Shown piece by piece: positions 7,310 to 16,947 of a stretch of DNA of 40,394 nt; position 1 is the stretch's first letter; the number at the start of each line of letters is the position of its first letter. The notes below the pieces were generated by a model, which was not told the DNA's origin, searched no databases, and saw nothing but the letters and a program-made list of their open reading frames with translations. The position numbers were made by a program, and so were the translations under genes. Source of the DNA: Desulfobacter vibrioformis DSM 8776 (GTDB lineage: Bacteria; Desulfobacterota; Desulfobacteria; Desulfobacterales; Desulfobacteraceae); NCBI RefSeq assembly GCF_000745975.1, contig NZ_JQKJ01000032.1, positions 1 to 40,394 on the forward strand, in the 5' to 3' direction.

Positions 7310-9550
7310 ACGGTCCGGGCATTTCAGAATTTTGCCATCCCGCTTTGTCTCTTTTTCCAGGAGGTAGGGGCTGCCGCAGTCCGGGCAGCTTTCGTTGACA
7401 GGTTTGTCCCAGGTGGCAAAGGTACAATCCGGATATTTGGAACACCCGTAGAATATTTTCCCCCGTTTTGAGTGTTTTTCCACAATTGTGCCGTCGCACC
7501 CTTTTTCAGGACAGGGTACGCCTGTATCTTTGCTTGAGTTCTCCTGGGCCACGGACTCCGTGTGTTTGCATTCGGGATATCCGGTACAGGCGATAAACAA
7601 TCCGAATCTGCCGTCTTTTTGCACCATGGGCTTGCCGCATTTGGGACAGTCTTTGACCGGTTCGCTGTCCTGGATTTTTTCGACAATTTCAATATTGCCC
7701 TTTTCATCCCTTGTGTAATTACTGGTAAAGCTGCATTCGGGATATCCGGTACAGGCCAGAAAATGCCCGTTTTTGCCGATTTTGATATTCACGGGTTTTC
7801 CGCATAAAGGGCATTTGATATCGGTTTCAATGCCTACGCCCTTAACGGAAACCATATGGTCCTTGGCGTTATCCAAGGTGGTTTTAAAATTGGAATAAAA
7901 TGCTTTTAACAGATCTACTTCGTTGAGTTTCCCCTGTTCCACATCATCAAGATTGGTCTCCATCTGGGCCGTGAATGAAATATCTAAAAGGTTGGGAAAT
8001 GAACCCACTAAAAGATCATTAACAATAAAGCCAAGCTCGCTTGGGGTAAAATACCGTTTGATCAGATCCACGTATCCTTTATCCTGGATCACGGCCAGAA
8101 TAGAGGCATAGGTGGATGGCCTGCCAATGCCGTTTTTTTCAAGCTCCTGGACAAGGGAGGCTTCTGAAAACCTGGGCGGAGGCTTGGTAAAATGCTGGTC
8201 AGGATTGATTTTCCGGGTTGTCAGCGCTTCCTTGGGTTCCACCGGCGGCAGGGATTGGATCTCTTTTTCACTGTTTTTTTCCTGGGTCGCATACAACCGC
8301 ATGAACCCGTCAAATCGGGTCGTGGATCCGGAAACGGAAAACAGATACTTGTCCGTTGCCTCAATTAGGATGGATTTCTGGTCGATCAGGGCCTGGGCCA
8401 TCTGGGAAGCCACAAACCGTTTCCATATCAGATCATAGAGTTTGAACTGATCCGGCGACAGAAAGGATTTAAGTTTTTCCGGGGTGTTGGAAACCGAGGT
8501 GGGGCGGATGGCTTCATGGGCATCCTGAACCTTGTTTTTGTTTTTAAAGAATCTGGGTGCATCCAAGGCATAGGCGTCTCCAAAGGTTTGGCGGATCAAA
8601 TTTAAAGCCTCGTGGGCTGCTTCCGGGGCAATACGGGTGGAATCCGTACGCATGTAAGTGATCAGACCTTCGGGACCACCGCTGCCGATCTCAATGCCTT
8701 CATAGAGCTGCTGGGCCACAATCATGGTTTTTTTGGCGGAAAAGCGCAGCCGGTTAATGGCATCCTGCTGGAGTTTACTGGTGATAAACGGCGGTAAAGG
8801 ATTGCGCTTGATGGTTTTGTTTTTGATCTCCAGGACAATGAAACTGGCCTTTTCAAGGTCTGCCACAATGGCATGGGCCTGGTCCGCATTGGTGACCTTG
8901 GCTTTTTTGCCGGATATTTTTATCAACGCTGCATTGAAAACAGGCGGATTTCCCGCCTCAAGATCCGCGGTAATGGTCCAGTACTCTTCCGGCTCAAACG
9001 CCCGGATCTCCCGCTCCCTGTCACAGATGATTTTAACGGCTACGGACTGAACCCGGCCGGCACTTAGTCCTCGTTGGATTTTTTGCCATAAAATCGGTGA
9101 TATCTGGTAGCCCACCAGCCGATCCAGTTTTCTTCTGGCCTGCTGGGCGTCATACTTGTCCGCATCCGGTTGCGTGGGATGGGAAAGGGCTTCGGTAATC
9201 CCTTTTTTTGTTAATTCATGGATAAGAACCCGGTGGAATTTGCGGTCCTTTTTTTTCAAAACTTCCATGATATGAAAGGCAATGGCTTCCCCTTCGCGGT
9301 CCGGGTCAGGGGCAAGGAATATCTCATCTGTATCACCGGCGGTTTTTTTCAAATTGGAGATGATCTTTGATTTATCTTTTATATTGACGTAGTTGGCCTT
9401 AAAATTGTCGTCCACATCAATACCCAGCGTTTTCACCGGAAGGTCACGGATGTGGCCGGCACTGGCCGCCACATTATACTCCTTTCCGATATACTTTTTC
9501 AGGGTTTTGATTTTGGTTGGCGATTCGACAATGATAAGCGGCTTTGCCAA
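7271..9550 (-). CDS. topA: DNA topoisomerase I
   Basis: This 759-residue type IA topoisomerase relaxes negative supercoils by cutting one strand. The N-terminal Toprim domain starts MAKPLIIVESPTKIKTLKKY and contains the DPDREGEA acidic motif near residues 82-89. The catalytic tyrosine is Y299 in GLITYMRTDS. Four zinc-ribbon modules with C-x2-C or C-x3-4-C spacing fill the last 180 residues (CPLCGKP, CPKCGKP, CPEKGCDG, CPDCGSP), a common arrangement outside the enterics. It is the last gene of the leftward block and starts two bases after the dprA stop codon, so the pair is likely translationally coupled, an arrangement seen in many bacteria. Its 3' end overlaps the convergent gluQ. Confidence 0.97.
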   Translation of the reverse strand: MAKPLIIVESPTKIKTLKKYIGKEYNVAASAGHIRDLPVKTLGIDVDDNFKANYVNIKDKSKIISNLKKTAGDTDEIFLAPDPDREGEAIAFHIMEVLKKKDRKFHRVLIHELTKKGITEALSHPTQPDADKYDAQQARRKLDRLVGYQISPILWQKIQRGLSAGRVQSVAVKIICDREREIRAFEPEEYWTITADLEAGNPPVFNAALIKISGKKAKVTNADQAHAIVADLEKASFIVLEIKNKTIKRNPLPPFITSKLQQDAINRLRFSAKKTMIVAQQLYEGIEIGSGGPEGLITYMRTDSTRIAPEAAHEALNLIRQTFGDAYALDAPRFFKNKNKVQDAHEAIRPTSVSNTPEKLKSFLSPDQFKLYDLIWKRFVASQMAQALIDQKSILIEATDKYLFSVSGSTTRFDGFMRLYATQEKNSEKEIQSLPPVEPKEALTTRKINPDQHFTKPPPRFSEASLVQELEKNGIGRPSTYASILAVIQDKGYVDLIKRYFTPSELGFIVNDLLVGSFPNLLDISFTAQMETNLDDVEQGKLNEVDLLKAFYSNFKTTLDNAKDHMVSVKGVGIETDIKCPLCGKPVNIKIGKNGHFLACTGYPECSFTSNYTRDEKGNIEIVEKIQDSEPVKDCPKCGKPMVQKDGRFGLFIACTGYPECKHTESVAQENSSKDTGVPCPEKGCDGTIVEKHSKRGKIFYGCSKYPDCTFATWDKPVNESCPDCGSPYLLEKETKRDGKILKCPDRSCGFKKSVLPVQ

Positions 9551-9552
9551 TG

Positions 9553-10677
9553 TTATTCCTCCAAAATTGAAAATTTATTGCCTGGATGACGAACAATAAG
9601 TCCTGACAATTCCAAGTCAAGCAGGGCTGCAGAAACCTGCGCGCTTGTCAGACCGCTTGAAGCGGTAATATGATCAATATGTCCGGGATAAAGATCGAGG
9701 TGTTTATATACCATGGTCTGGATTTTGTCCATGGCTGGTTTATTTTTTGCCGGTTTTGGTGAAGTCGGTTTTTCTGCGGCATGGACAAACTGGGACAGTT
9801 CATCAATGATGTCCATCTCATTTTCTATGAGGCGCGCGCCCTGTTTAATCAGGTGGTGGGTGCCCCGGCTTTGGGTTGATTTGATGCTGCCCGGGACGGC
9901 AAATACCTCGCGGTTGTATTCCCCGGCTAATCGGGCAGTAATCAGGGACCCGCTTTTTTGGGCCGCTTCCACCACAACTGTGCCGCAGGACAGGCCTGCA
10001 ATAATTCTGTTGCGCCGGGGAAAATTGGCGGGCAACGGGGCCGTGTCCGGAAAAAATTCGGAAATCACAGCCCCCTGTTTTCTGATCCGGCTGTACAAGG
10101 GGCGGTTGTGCCTGGGGTAGATATGGTTAAGGCCTGATCCGAGAACAGCCAGTGTCTGTCCGGTATCATTTTCAAGTGCGCCTTTATGGGCCGCGGTATC
10201 AATCCCCAGGGCCATGCCGGACACAATGGTAAAACCAAATGCCGTGAGGCGTCCGGCAAGGTAACTGGCTGTATCCATGCCGTACCGGGTGGCCTTTCGT
10301 GACCCCACAATGGAGATACAGGGGGCATGGGGATTAAATGTGCCGTCATAAAATAAAAGGGCAGGGGGATCGGGAATTTCTTTAAGCAGGGCAGGGTATT
10401 CAGGTTCGGTTAACACCACAGCCCGGTATCCGGAATCCTGGACCTGGGCAAGGCGTTTTCGGGCACCCGGTTCAAATTTTTTGTGTCCAAGAAGGCTTTT
10501 TATAGCTCTGGAAGATATAATAACATCCGGCACAGATAAAAGTTGTGTTTCAGATGCCTTTAAAATGGCTTGGGGTGTTTTAAAATACTGAATCAGATTT
10601 TTAATTACACGGGGGCTGAGCCCCGGCAGTTCCGTTAACATGAACCAAGGCAGATATGTATCCGGACAGTGCATCAT
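9553..10677 (-). CDS. dprA: DNA-processing protein DprA
   Basis: The 374-residue protein has the DprA layout: an N-terminal helical SAM-like domain (about 1-70), a Rossmann-like core with GSRKAT (125-130) and later SGMALGIDTAAHKGAL and VLGSGLNHIYPRHN, and a C-terminal winged helix (about 310-374). DprA binds single-stranded DNA and loads RecA during natural transformation. The core motifs are complete. No other competence gene is in the window, so whether the cell is transformable cannot be judged here. It sits between the YbgF-type gene and topA in a tight leftward run. Confidence 0.95.
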   Translation of the reverse strand: MMHCPDTYLPWFMLTELPGLSPRVIKNLIQYFKTPQAILKASETQLLSVPDVIISSRAIKSLLGHKKFEPGARKRLAQVQDSGYRAVVLTEPEYPALLKEIPDPPALLFYDGTFNPHAPCISIVGSRKATRYGMDTASYLAGRLTAFGFTIVSGMALGIDTAAHKGALENDTGQTLAVLGSGLNHIYPRHNRPLYSRIRKQGAVISEFFPDTAPLPANFPRRNRIIAGLSCGTVVVEAAQKSGSLITARLAGEYNREVFAVPGSIKSTQSRGTHHLIKQGARLIENEMDIIDELSQFVHAAEKPTSPKPAKNKPAMDKIQTMVYKHLDLYPGHIDHITASSGLTSAQVSAALLDLELSGLIVRHPGNKFSILEE

Positions 10678-10685
10678 TTAAATAA

Positions 10686-11420
10686 TTACTGTGTCTGGGA
10701 TAATTTTTGTTGGGCCTTGTCCGCTGCCAGTGAAAAGGGGTAGCGGGTGATGACTTGCTTGAAGTAGTGATTGGCCTGGTTCACATCATCCATGGACATG
10801 TAGGCATATCCTGTTTTAAGCAGGGCGTCCGGGACTTTTGAACCCTTGGGATAAGTCAGGACAAGCGTTTTAAAAATTTCTGCCGCTTTTTCATACTCGC
10901 CTGTGGTGTAACTGCATTCCCCAAGCCAGTAAAGGGCGTTGTCTGCCAGTTCATGATCTGGATATTTTCTGACAAAATCTGAAAACAGTGTCCGGGCCGT
11001 GGAAATATTACGTTCAAGCAGCAGGGCTCTTCCTTTGTTGTAAAGCTTGACAGGGTCTAAATCCCCGGTCGCTTCATGGGATGTTGGCTGATTTGGCTTG
11101 GCAGGGTACGCTGGGTACGCCTGATTGGGGACCGGAGGAGAGGATTTGCGCTGTGAATAAGATTTTTTTTCAAGCAGTGCAATCCGGTTTTCAAGCCGGG
11201 TGATTTTTTCTTCCATATGCCTGGTGCGGATATCCTGGTCAAGTGATGTATCTATTGGAACGTTGGTGGGAACGGATGTGCCGTCAGACACAGTCTCACT
11301 GGTGTTCTGTGTCTGACCGGCAGTCAGTGTATGTTTTTTTATGCACCCGCAGGAAGCGGTCAAAAAAAGAATGGAAAAAAGCAGCGCAATCCTTGAAACA
11401 TTTCTTTTGGATGCGGGCAT
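10686..11420 (-). CDS. YbgF/CpoB-type TPR lipoprotein
   Basis: The 244-residue protein begins with a lipoprotein signal peptide with lipobox LTASC near residue 24, so it should be a membrane-anchored periplasmic protein. A short coiled coil follows (EEKITRLENRIALLEKK, about 72-88), then a Pro-rich linker, then three TPR-like repeats from about residue 125 (for example DLDPVKLYNKGRALLLERN and LADNALYWLGECSYTTG). This coiled coil plus TPR plan is that of YbgF/CpoB, which links peptidoglycan synthesis with Tol-Pal. No tol or pal gene is nearby, so a direct Tol role is inferred from architecture only. It is 8 bases from dprA and 11 bases from secF in the same direction. Confidence 0.8.
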   Translation of the reverse strand: MPASKRNVSRIALLFSILFLTASCGCIKKHTLTAGQTQNTSETVSDGTSVPTNVPIDTSLDQDIRTRHMEEKITRLENRIALLEKKSYSQRKSSPPVPNQAYPAYPAKPNQPTSHEATGDLDPVKLYNKGRALLLERNISTARTLFSDFVRKYPDHELADNALYWLGECSYTTGEYEKAAEIFKTLVLTYPKGSKVPDALLKTGYAYMSMDDVNQANHYFKQVITRYPFSLAADKAQQKLSQTQ

Positions 11421-11431
11421 AGGCCTTATTT

Positions 11432-12475
11432 TTATCCTTTCTTATTTCTATGGGCCATAAAAACAATGGGGGATGCAATGAAAATGGATGAATAGGTACC
11501 CACCACAATACCGATGATCATGGCAAAGGCAAAGTTATGAATGATTTCTCCGCCAAGGAAGAAAAGAGCCAGCAGCACGACCAATGTGGTGAACGATGTC
11601 AATATGGTCCGTGACAGGGTTTCATTGATACTCCGGTTAAACAGGTCCGGTACCAGGGAATGGTCTGAATTCCCTTTGATATTTTCCCGGATTCGATCAA
11701 ACACGATGATGGTGTCGTTCAATGAATACCCGATGATGGTTAAAAGGGCGGCAATGATCTGCAGGGAGAAATCAAGATTGAGCAGGGAAAATACGCCCAC
11801 AGTAATGGTTACATCGTGGATCAGGGCCACAATGGCGCCAATGGCGTACTGAAGCTGAAGATACCAGAACAGTACCAGAGAGACAACCAGGGCTGCTGCA
11901 ATCAAAAAAGGCATGGACAGGTTGAAGACGGATAAAAAATAAACCGCCGCCATCAATGCGCCTGCCGTGATTCCGGCGATGGTCCATTTCTGTTCAAAAC
12001 GGCCGGATATGTAAATCGTGATAAACAGCAGGGAATAGAAAATGGCCAGAAGTGCCTTTTTCTTTAAGTCATTTCCCACCTGGGGGCCGACCATTTCCAC
12101 ACGCCGGATATCAGGCTCAAGGGAAGTTGCGTCCTTCAATCCTTTTGAAACGGTGTCAGAGAGCTGATTGCCCAGGGCGTCGGCATCACTGGAGGTGCGG
12201 ATCAGGTATTCATGTGCCCCCTGTTCACCAAATCCCTGGACAGAGACATCTTTAAGGCCAATCTCGTCCAATCCTTTGCGGATGTCGGAAACATCAACTT
12301 TCTGGGAAAATTTAACCTGCACCAGGGTGCCGCCGGCAAAATCTATTCCGTAATTGGGGCCATTATGAATAATCAGGGAGACAATACCTGCCAGAATCAG
12401 GATCAGGGAAAAAATAAAACCCAATTTCCGCATTCCCATAAAATCGATATGAGTACCCGGCTTGATAAACTGCAT
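11432..12475 (-). CDS. secF: Protein translocase subunit SecF
   Basis: The 347-residue protein is SecF, which with SecD uses the proton motive force to help pull preproteins through SecYEG. It starts with a transmembrane helix ahead of the family hallmark YGIDFAGGTLVQVKFSQ, then a periplasmic domain, then five more membrane segments including the NDTIIVFDRIRENI loop. Length and order are normal. It follows secD after 13 bases, in one unit with yajC and secD. Confidence 0.97.
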   Translation of the reverse strand: MQFIKPGTHIDFMGMRKLGFIFSLILILAGIVSLIIHNGPNYGIDFAGGTLVQVKFSQKVDVSDIRKGLDEIGLKDVSVQGFGEQGAHEYLIRTSSDADALGNQLSDTVSKGLKDATSLEPDIRRVEMVGPQVGNDLKKKALLAIFYSLLFITIYISGRFEQKWTIAGITAGALMAAVYFLSVFNLSMPFLIAAALVVSLVLFWYLQLQYAIGAIVALIHDVTITVGVFSLLNLDFSLQIIAALLTIIGYSLNDTIIVFDRIRENIKGNSDHSLVPDLFNRSINETLSRTILTSFTTLVVLLALFFLGGEIIHNFAFAMIIGIVVGTYSSIFIASPIVFMAHRNKKG

Positions 12476-12488
12476 GATGATAAGTTCC

Positions 12489-14069
12489 TTATATGCTCAA
12501 TGCGTCGGATTGTTTGTTTGCAAGAATCAGATCGTAGATGCTCTTGGACAGGATCAGGGCAGTAAACAAACTGGCGACGATACCTAACCCCAGGGTTATG
12601 GCAAATCCCTTGATCGTGCCAGTGCCGAACTGGAACAGAACAATGGCTACGATCAGGGTGGTGACATTGGCATCCATGATGGTCAGTGTAGCACGGTCAT
12701 ATCCGGCATCCACAGCTGCCTTGGGAGATCGGCCGGCCCGAAGTTCCTCCCGGATCCGCTCAAAGATAATCACATTGGCATCCACTGCCATACCAATGGT
12801 CAGGATGATACCGGCAATACCCGGCAAGGTCAGGGTGGCACCGAAAACTGCCAGTCCGCCACCGATCAGAAGGATATTCACAATCAGGGCAAGGTCGGCG
12901 ACCAGACCTGCTCCTTTGTAATAAATGATCATGAAAAAAATGACCAGGGCACCGCCCACCAGCATGGAAACCAGGCCCATGCGCACAGAGTCCGCACCCA
13001 GGGTGGGGCCAACGGTTCGTTCTTCAATGATTTTAACCGGCGCAGGCAAGGAACCGGCTCGCAGGGCAATGGCAAGGTCCGTGGCTTCTTCAAGGGTAAA
13101 ATGTCCTGTGATCCGGGCTTTGCCGCCGGAAATACGGTCCTGGATATTGGGGGCGGAGTATACGTTTTTATCCAGTACAATGGCCAGGCGTTTGTTCACA
13201 TTGGCACCGGTGATCCGTTCAAAGATTCTGGAACCTTTGCGGCTGAACTCAATACCTACCTGGGGCTGCTGGAACTGGTCAAACTCCACCCGGGCATTGG
13301 TTAAATGGCTGCCGTCAAGCTCCACATGTTTTTTGATCAGAAATGGCGTTCTGGTCTGGCTGCCTGTACCGGAGTTTTTTCTTACCTGGTAAAGGATCTC
13401 ATCTCCCACAGGCGGTTTTCCGGCTAGGGCGGCATTGACGTCGCCCTGTTCATCCACAAGCTGGAATGTGAGCTGGGCGGTTTTGCCAATCAACCCTTTG
13501 GCACGTTCGGGATCACTGATGCCCGGCAGCTGAAGGAGAATTCTGTTGCCGCTCTGGATTCTGATATCCGGTTCACTGACACCGAATTCGTCAATACGGT
13601 TTCGAATGGTCTCCAACGCCTGCTCCGTAGCCATTTTCTTGATGGAATCCGATTCCTTATCAGGCAGACGCAGGGTAAAGGCAATGCCGCCGTCAATATT
13701 TTTAACCGAAGGAACCTCAAGGCCGGCATATTCATCTGACAACAATTTTTCCACCGCTGATCTGTTGTCTGCCCCGGATATTTGGGCGATTATTTTATGA
13801 TCAGCGGTCTTGTCAATGCCCATGTGCTGTATTTTTTCATTTTTCAGGTCCAGTTTAAGCTGGCTGATGGTGCGGTCAATCTCGGCCTTGACCGCTTCTT
13901 CGCTTTGTACCTCAAGCACCAGATGCATGCCGCCCTGCAAATCAAGGCCAAGGTTTATTTTTTTATGCGGCCAGGTATTGGTGAATGTGGGCAGCAGGCA
14001 TACAACAGCAGCGACAATGACCCCCAGAATCAATACGCGCTTTATGGTAAAGAATTTCAATCTCATCAC
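12489..14069 (-). CDS. secD: Protein translocase subunit SecD
   Basis: The 526-residue protein has the SecD pattern: a first transmembrane helix, LGLDLQGGMHLVLEV, a large periplasmic P1 domain (about 40-320), and a C-terminal block of five membrane helices with the RND-type GMAVDANVIIFERIREEL motif. It forms the SecDF complex with the product of the next gene. The ATG at 14069 is preceded by the ribosome site AGGAGTGATGAG. It sits 15 bases after yajC. The order yajC-secD-secF is the classic operon. Confidence 0.97.
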   Translation of the reverse strand: MMRLKFFTIKRVLILGVIVAAVVCLLPTFTNTWPHKKINLGLDLQGGMHLVLEVQSEEAVKAEIDRTISQLKLDLKNEKIQHMGIDKTADHKIIAQISGADNRSAVEKLLSDEYAGLEVPSVKNIDGGIAFTLRLPDKESDSIKKMATEQALETIRNRIDEFGVSEPDIRIQSGNRILLQLPGISDPERAKGLIGKTAQLTFQLVDEQGDVNAALAGKPPVGDEILYQVRKNSGTGSQTRTPFLIKKHVELDGSHLTNARVEFDQFQQPQVGIEFSRKGSRIFERITGANVNKRLAIVLDKNVYSAPNIQDRISGGKARITGHFTLEEATDLAIALRAGSLPAPVKIIEERTVGPTLGADSVRMGLVSMLVGGALVIFFMIIYYKGAGLVADLALIVNILLIGGGLAVFGATLTLPGIAGIILTIGMAVDANVIIFERIREELRAGRSPKAAVDAGYDRATLTIMDANVTTLIVAIVLFQFGTGTIKGFAITLGLGIVASLFTALILSKSIYDLILANKQSDALSI

Positions 14070-14084
14070 TCCTGAAGGATTTGG

Positions 14085-14432
14085 TTAATTTTTTTCTTTG
14101 GGTGTTGCCGCAGCTTCATTTTCCGAGATCAGACCGCCGATGTTTCCCCGAGCTACCTTGATTTTAACTTTTTCAGCAATCTCAAGGCCAATGGTGGTGT
14201 CGTCCAGGGAGACAATGGTGCCGAAGATGCCGCCGGATGTTACAACCCGGTTGCCTTTTTTCAGATTGTCGATCATGGCCTTATGTTCTTTGGCCTTTTT
14301 TTGCTGGGGCCTGATGAGCAGGAAATAAAAAATGGCAAACAGAATAATAATGGGTAAAAATCCAGCCAGTCCGCCGGCTTGTCCGGCCTGTCCACCAGGG
14401 GCGCCCATGGCGTATGCAGTGCTAATAAACAT
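14085..14432 (-). CDS. yajC: Preprotein translocase subunit YajC
   Basis: This 115-residue single-span membrane protein matches YajC: after a short Gly-rich periplasmic stretch there is a hydrophobic helix (FLPIIILFAIFYFLLIRPQQ) followed by KKAKEHKAMIDNLKKGNRVV and a small beta domain (TSGGIFGTIVSLDD). It associates with SecDF. AGGAGG precedes the start codon. It is the first sec gene of the operon. Confidence 0.95.
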   Translation of the reverse strand: MFISTAYAMGAPGGQAGQAGGLAGFLPIIILFAIFYFLLIRPQQKKAKEHKAMIDNLKKGNRVVTSGGIFGTIVSLDDTTIGLEIAEKVKIKVARGNIGGLISENEAAATPKEKN

Positions 14433-14469
14433 GTTCCTCCTTAAATTGGGTAAGTTAACTTTTTAAAAA

Positions 14470-15285
14470 TTAATGCACCGGTATCCAGATATTGCTTCCA
14501 TCAAACCGGAGTCTATCCACATGATTAAAATCAATTTGTTCAAGCAGGGCAAATACCTCATCCATATTGTAGATGACCACTTTGCTTAAGGGGTCTATGA
14601 TGTTTATATCCGCGGTTATTTTTTTTTCTTTTAGATTATAAGTAACCACCATGGTTTCCGAAAATTTTAAAATTTTACCTACACCCGAACTTATGCCTGA
14701 ACGTTTGGGTTCATCAGCGGTTTTTCCCAGGTGAATACCTTTACGGGTATAAAAGTCTTTAAGCATCCTGAAGTGGATGTTCCAAATATTGTCGCCCGGC
14801 TGGACCACATATATCCCGTAAGTGGCTGATGCCACCGGCTTTTGGGCGCCGGATTCGTCAAGTTCCTTTTCAAGCACCTTGCCTTTGCCGGCAAAGGTCT
14901 GTTCAATCACCTTTTCCATGGAAATCGTATTTCCTCCCACGGTAAAGGCCTCATCGGATTTGACAATCAGATCCACACTGTCTTTGACACCCAGATCCTT
15001 TTTACGGGACGCCATCAGATCTTTTATAATACCTTCTTTTGCAAGCTCATTATAGTCAATGACTGCGGGTTTGTTTATCTGTTTGACCACCCCGCCCGGC
15101 AAAGGATCTGTTTTTTGGGCCCCGGATTTATCCTGGGGGAGTTCAGTCTTTTGGCCTTGGGGCGGTCCAGAGTTGCCGGGCTGCCTGCCCATGATAATCC
15201 AGACCACGACAAGAGCGGCTGCAATAACCACGGCAAGGGCGATGATAGGCATCATTGAGTGTCGTTTTTGTTTGTAAGTACGCAC
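14470..15285 (-). CDS. Membrane-anchored LysM-like protein (271 aa)
   Basis: One N-terminal membrane helix (residues about 12-32) is followed by a Pro/Gly/Gln-rich linker and a periplasmic part. Residues about 157-185 read YGIYVVQPGDNIWNIHFRML, the start of a LysM module (YxVQPGDxxWxI), after which the sequence departs from the usual LysM end. It could bind peptidoglycan. The GTG at 15285 is chosen because AAAGGAGAGG stands 6 bases before it. The gene is first in the yajC-secDF run, downstream of a promoter-like site. Similar short LysM proteins ahead of yajC are not known to me as a named family, so the role is open. Confidence 0.7.
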   Translation of the reverse strand: MRTYKQKRHSMMPIIALAVVIAAALVVVWIIMGRQPGNSGPPQGQKTELPQDKSGAQKTDPLPGGVVKQINKPAVIDYNELAKEGIIKDLMASRKKDLGVKDSVDLIVKSDEAFTVGGNTISMEKVIEQTFAGKGKVLEKELDESGAQKPVASATYGIYVVQPGDNIWNIHFRMLKDFYTRKGIHLGKTADEPKRSGISSGVGKILKFSETMVVTYNLKEKKITADINIIDPLSKVVIYNMDEVFALLEQIDFNHVDRLRFDGSNIWIPVH

Positions 15286-15321
15286 AGCCTCTCCTTTCTA
15301 AACTCACCTAAGGTTGCTTCA

Positions 15322-15349
15322 GATACAATAAAAAATCAGACATTGTCAA
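15322..15349 (-). promoter_or_regulatory. Likely promoter of the LysM-yajC-secDF operon
   Basis: On the minus strand TTGACA (15349-15344) and TGTATC (15327-15322) are 16 bases apart and lie 36 bases upstream of the GTG start at 15285. They fall in the 87-base gap between the RNase G gene and the LysM gene. Confidence 0.45.
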
Positions 15350-15372
15350 GTTGACCTTACTTGCAGATAACA

Positions 15373-16830
15373 CTAATTAATGCTGTTCTGGCCGGAAATC
15401 ATGGTATGGTCAATTTCAATATTTATGGTTACCTGGCGTTTTGTTTCAAGCTCAAGAAGTTCTTCTCTTTTGGTATTGAGCATGTAATAGGCGACGTCTT
15501 CGGGAACCCGGCAGGTAAATTTCTGATCAGGTTCCGCTTTCAGGGTTTTTAGCGCTAACTGTCGCAGCAGTGCAAGTGCCTGGACTTCAACAGAAGGCGT
15601 CATACCCCGGCCATTGCAATGTCTGCAGGTCTCATAGGCCCCGTAAGTGATGGAGTGGCGGATCCTTTGCCTGGACATTTCAAGAAGTCCGAACGCGGTG
15701 ATCCCTCCTACCTTGGTTCTGGCCTTGTCAGTTTTTAAATGTTTTTTCATGGTTTTGGTAATTTCTGCCTTGTGGCGGCGTTCCTTCATGTCAATGAAAT
15801 CCACCACAATAAGCCCGCCCATATCCCGCAGCCGCAACTGCCGCGCCACTTCTTCGGCCGCTTCAAGGTTGGTGTGAAAGGCTGTCTCCTCAATGCTGTT
15901 TCTTTTTGTAGACTTTCCGGAGTTGACATCAATGGAAACCAGGGCCTCGGTCTGTTCGATCACCAGAAAACCACCGGATTTTAAAGCCACTTCTCTTCTG
16001 TAAATGGAAGATATCTGCTCCTCAAGCTGGTATTTGGTAAAAATGGGTTTTTCACTTTTGAACAGCCGGACAATTTTTTTCTGTTTGGGTGCAATCATCC
16101 CGATAAAGTCCAGAACCTCCTTGTAGGTATCTGGATTGTCAATGAGTATCTCGGTGATATCTGTTGTAAAATAGTCCCTTAAAGAACGTACGGCAAGGCT
16201 TTGTTCCTTATAGAGAAGACAAGGCGCCTGGTTTTCCATGGCCAGTTTGTCGATGTTTTTCCATACGCGCATCAAATACCGAAGGTCCGAGGTCAGCAAG
16301 GTTTTGGTGGCGCCCTTGCCTGCGGTTCTGACAATCATTCCGAATCCTTCGGCAATTGTCAGGCCCTTGAGAACCCCAACCAGACGTTTTCGTTCCTCTT
16401 CTTCTTCAATTTTGCGGGAAACCCCCCTGGTATTGTTACCCGGCATTAGTACACCAAAGCGTCCGGGAAGGGAAATATAGGTGGTCAGCATGGCCCCTTT
16501 GAGATTAATCGGGTCTTTGGTGACCTGGACAATCATCTCCTGGCCTTTTTTAATTAAGTTGAACAGGGATCTGTCATTTTTTTCAACTTCCTGGAAATAA
16601 TCCGGGTGGATTTCGTTTTTCTGCAGAAATCCGTTTTTCTCGGCGCCGTAATCCACGAATACGGCCTGCAGGCTGGGTTCCACCCGGATGACAATACCTT
16701 TATAGATATTCCCTTTGGTTGCCGCTTTGGCAGTTGTTTCGATGTGAAATTGATCCAGTTTGTTGTCAAAAACCATGGCAATACGGTTTTCTTCCGGATC
16801 CATTGCATTAATTAGAATTTTTCTGCTCAT
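15373..16830 (-). CDS. rng: Ribonuclease G (RNase E/G family)
   Basis: The 485-residue protein is the catalytic type of RNase E/G without the long RNase E scaffold tail. It starts with ILINAMDPEENRIAMV, has an S1 domain (about 38-125), and keeps the metal-binding aspartates D301 in SIDVNSGKS and D344 in IVVDFIDM. The zinc link is C402 and C405 in CRHCNGRG. These enzymes cut single-stranded AU-rich RNA and, for RNase G, mature the 5' end of 16S rRNA. Its length favours RNase G over RNase E. It lies between mltF and the LysM gene, with gaps of 117 and 87 bases, so it may be transcribed separately. Confidence 0.93.
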   Translation of the reverse strand: MSRKILINAMDPEENRIAMVFDNKLDQFHIETTAKAATKGNIYKGIVIRVEPSLQAVFVDYGAEKNGFLQKNEIHPDYFQEVEKNDRSLFNLIKKGQEMIVQVTKDPINLKGAMLTTYISLPGRFGVLMPGNNTRGVSRKIEEEEERKRLVGVLKGLTIAEGFGMIVRTAGKGATKTLLTSDLRYLMRVWKNIDKLAMENQAPCLLYKEQSLAVRSLRDYFTTDITEILIDNPDTYKEVLDFIGMIAPKQKKIVRLFKSEKPIFTKYQLEEQISSIYRREVALKSGGFLVIEQTEALVSIDVNSGKSTKRNSIEETAFHTNLEAAEEVARQLRLRDMGGLIVVDFIDMKERRHKAEITKTMKKHLKTDKARTKVGGITAFGLLEMSRQRIRHSITYGAYETCRHCNGRGMTPSVEVQALALLRQLALKTLKAEPDQKFTCRVPEDVAYYMLNTKREELLELETKRQVTINIEIDHTMISGQNSIN

Positions 16831-16947
16831 TCATGATCTCGTTTTTCGTTATAATCGTTTAAAATTGGGTATGTCTCTGCAATGCATTGAATGAAATATC
16901 TACAACGCGCTGCAGATTGATATGTCTTATATACCTGCCACAACTTT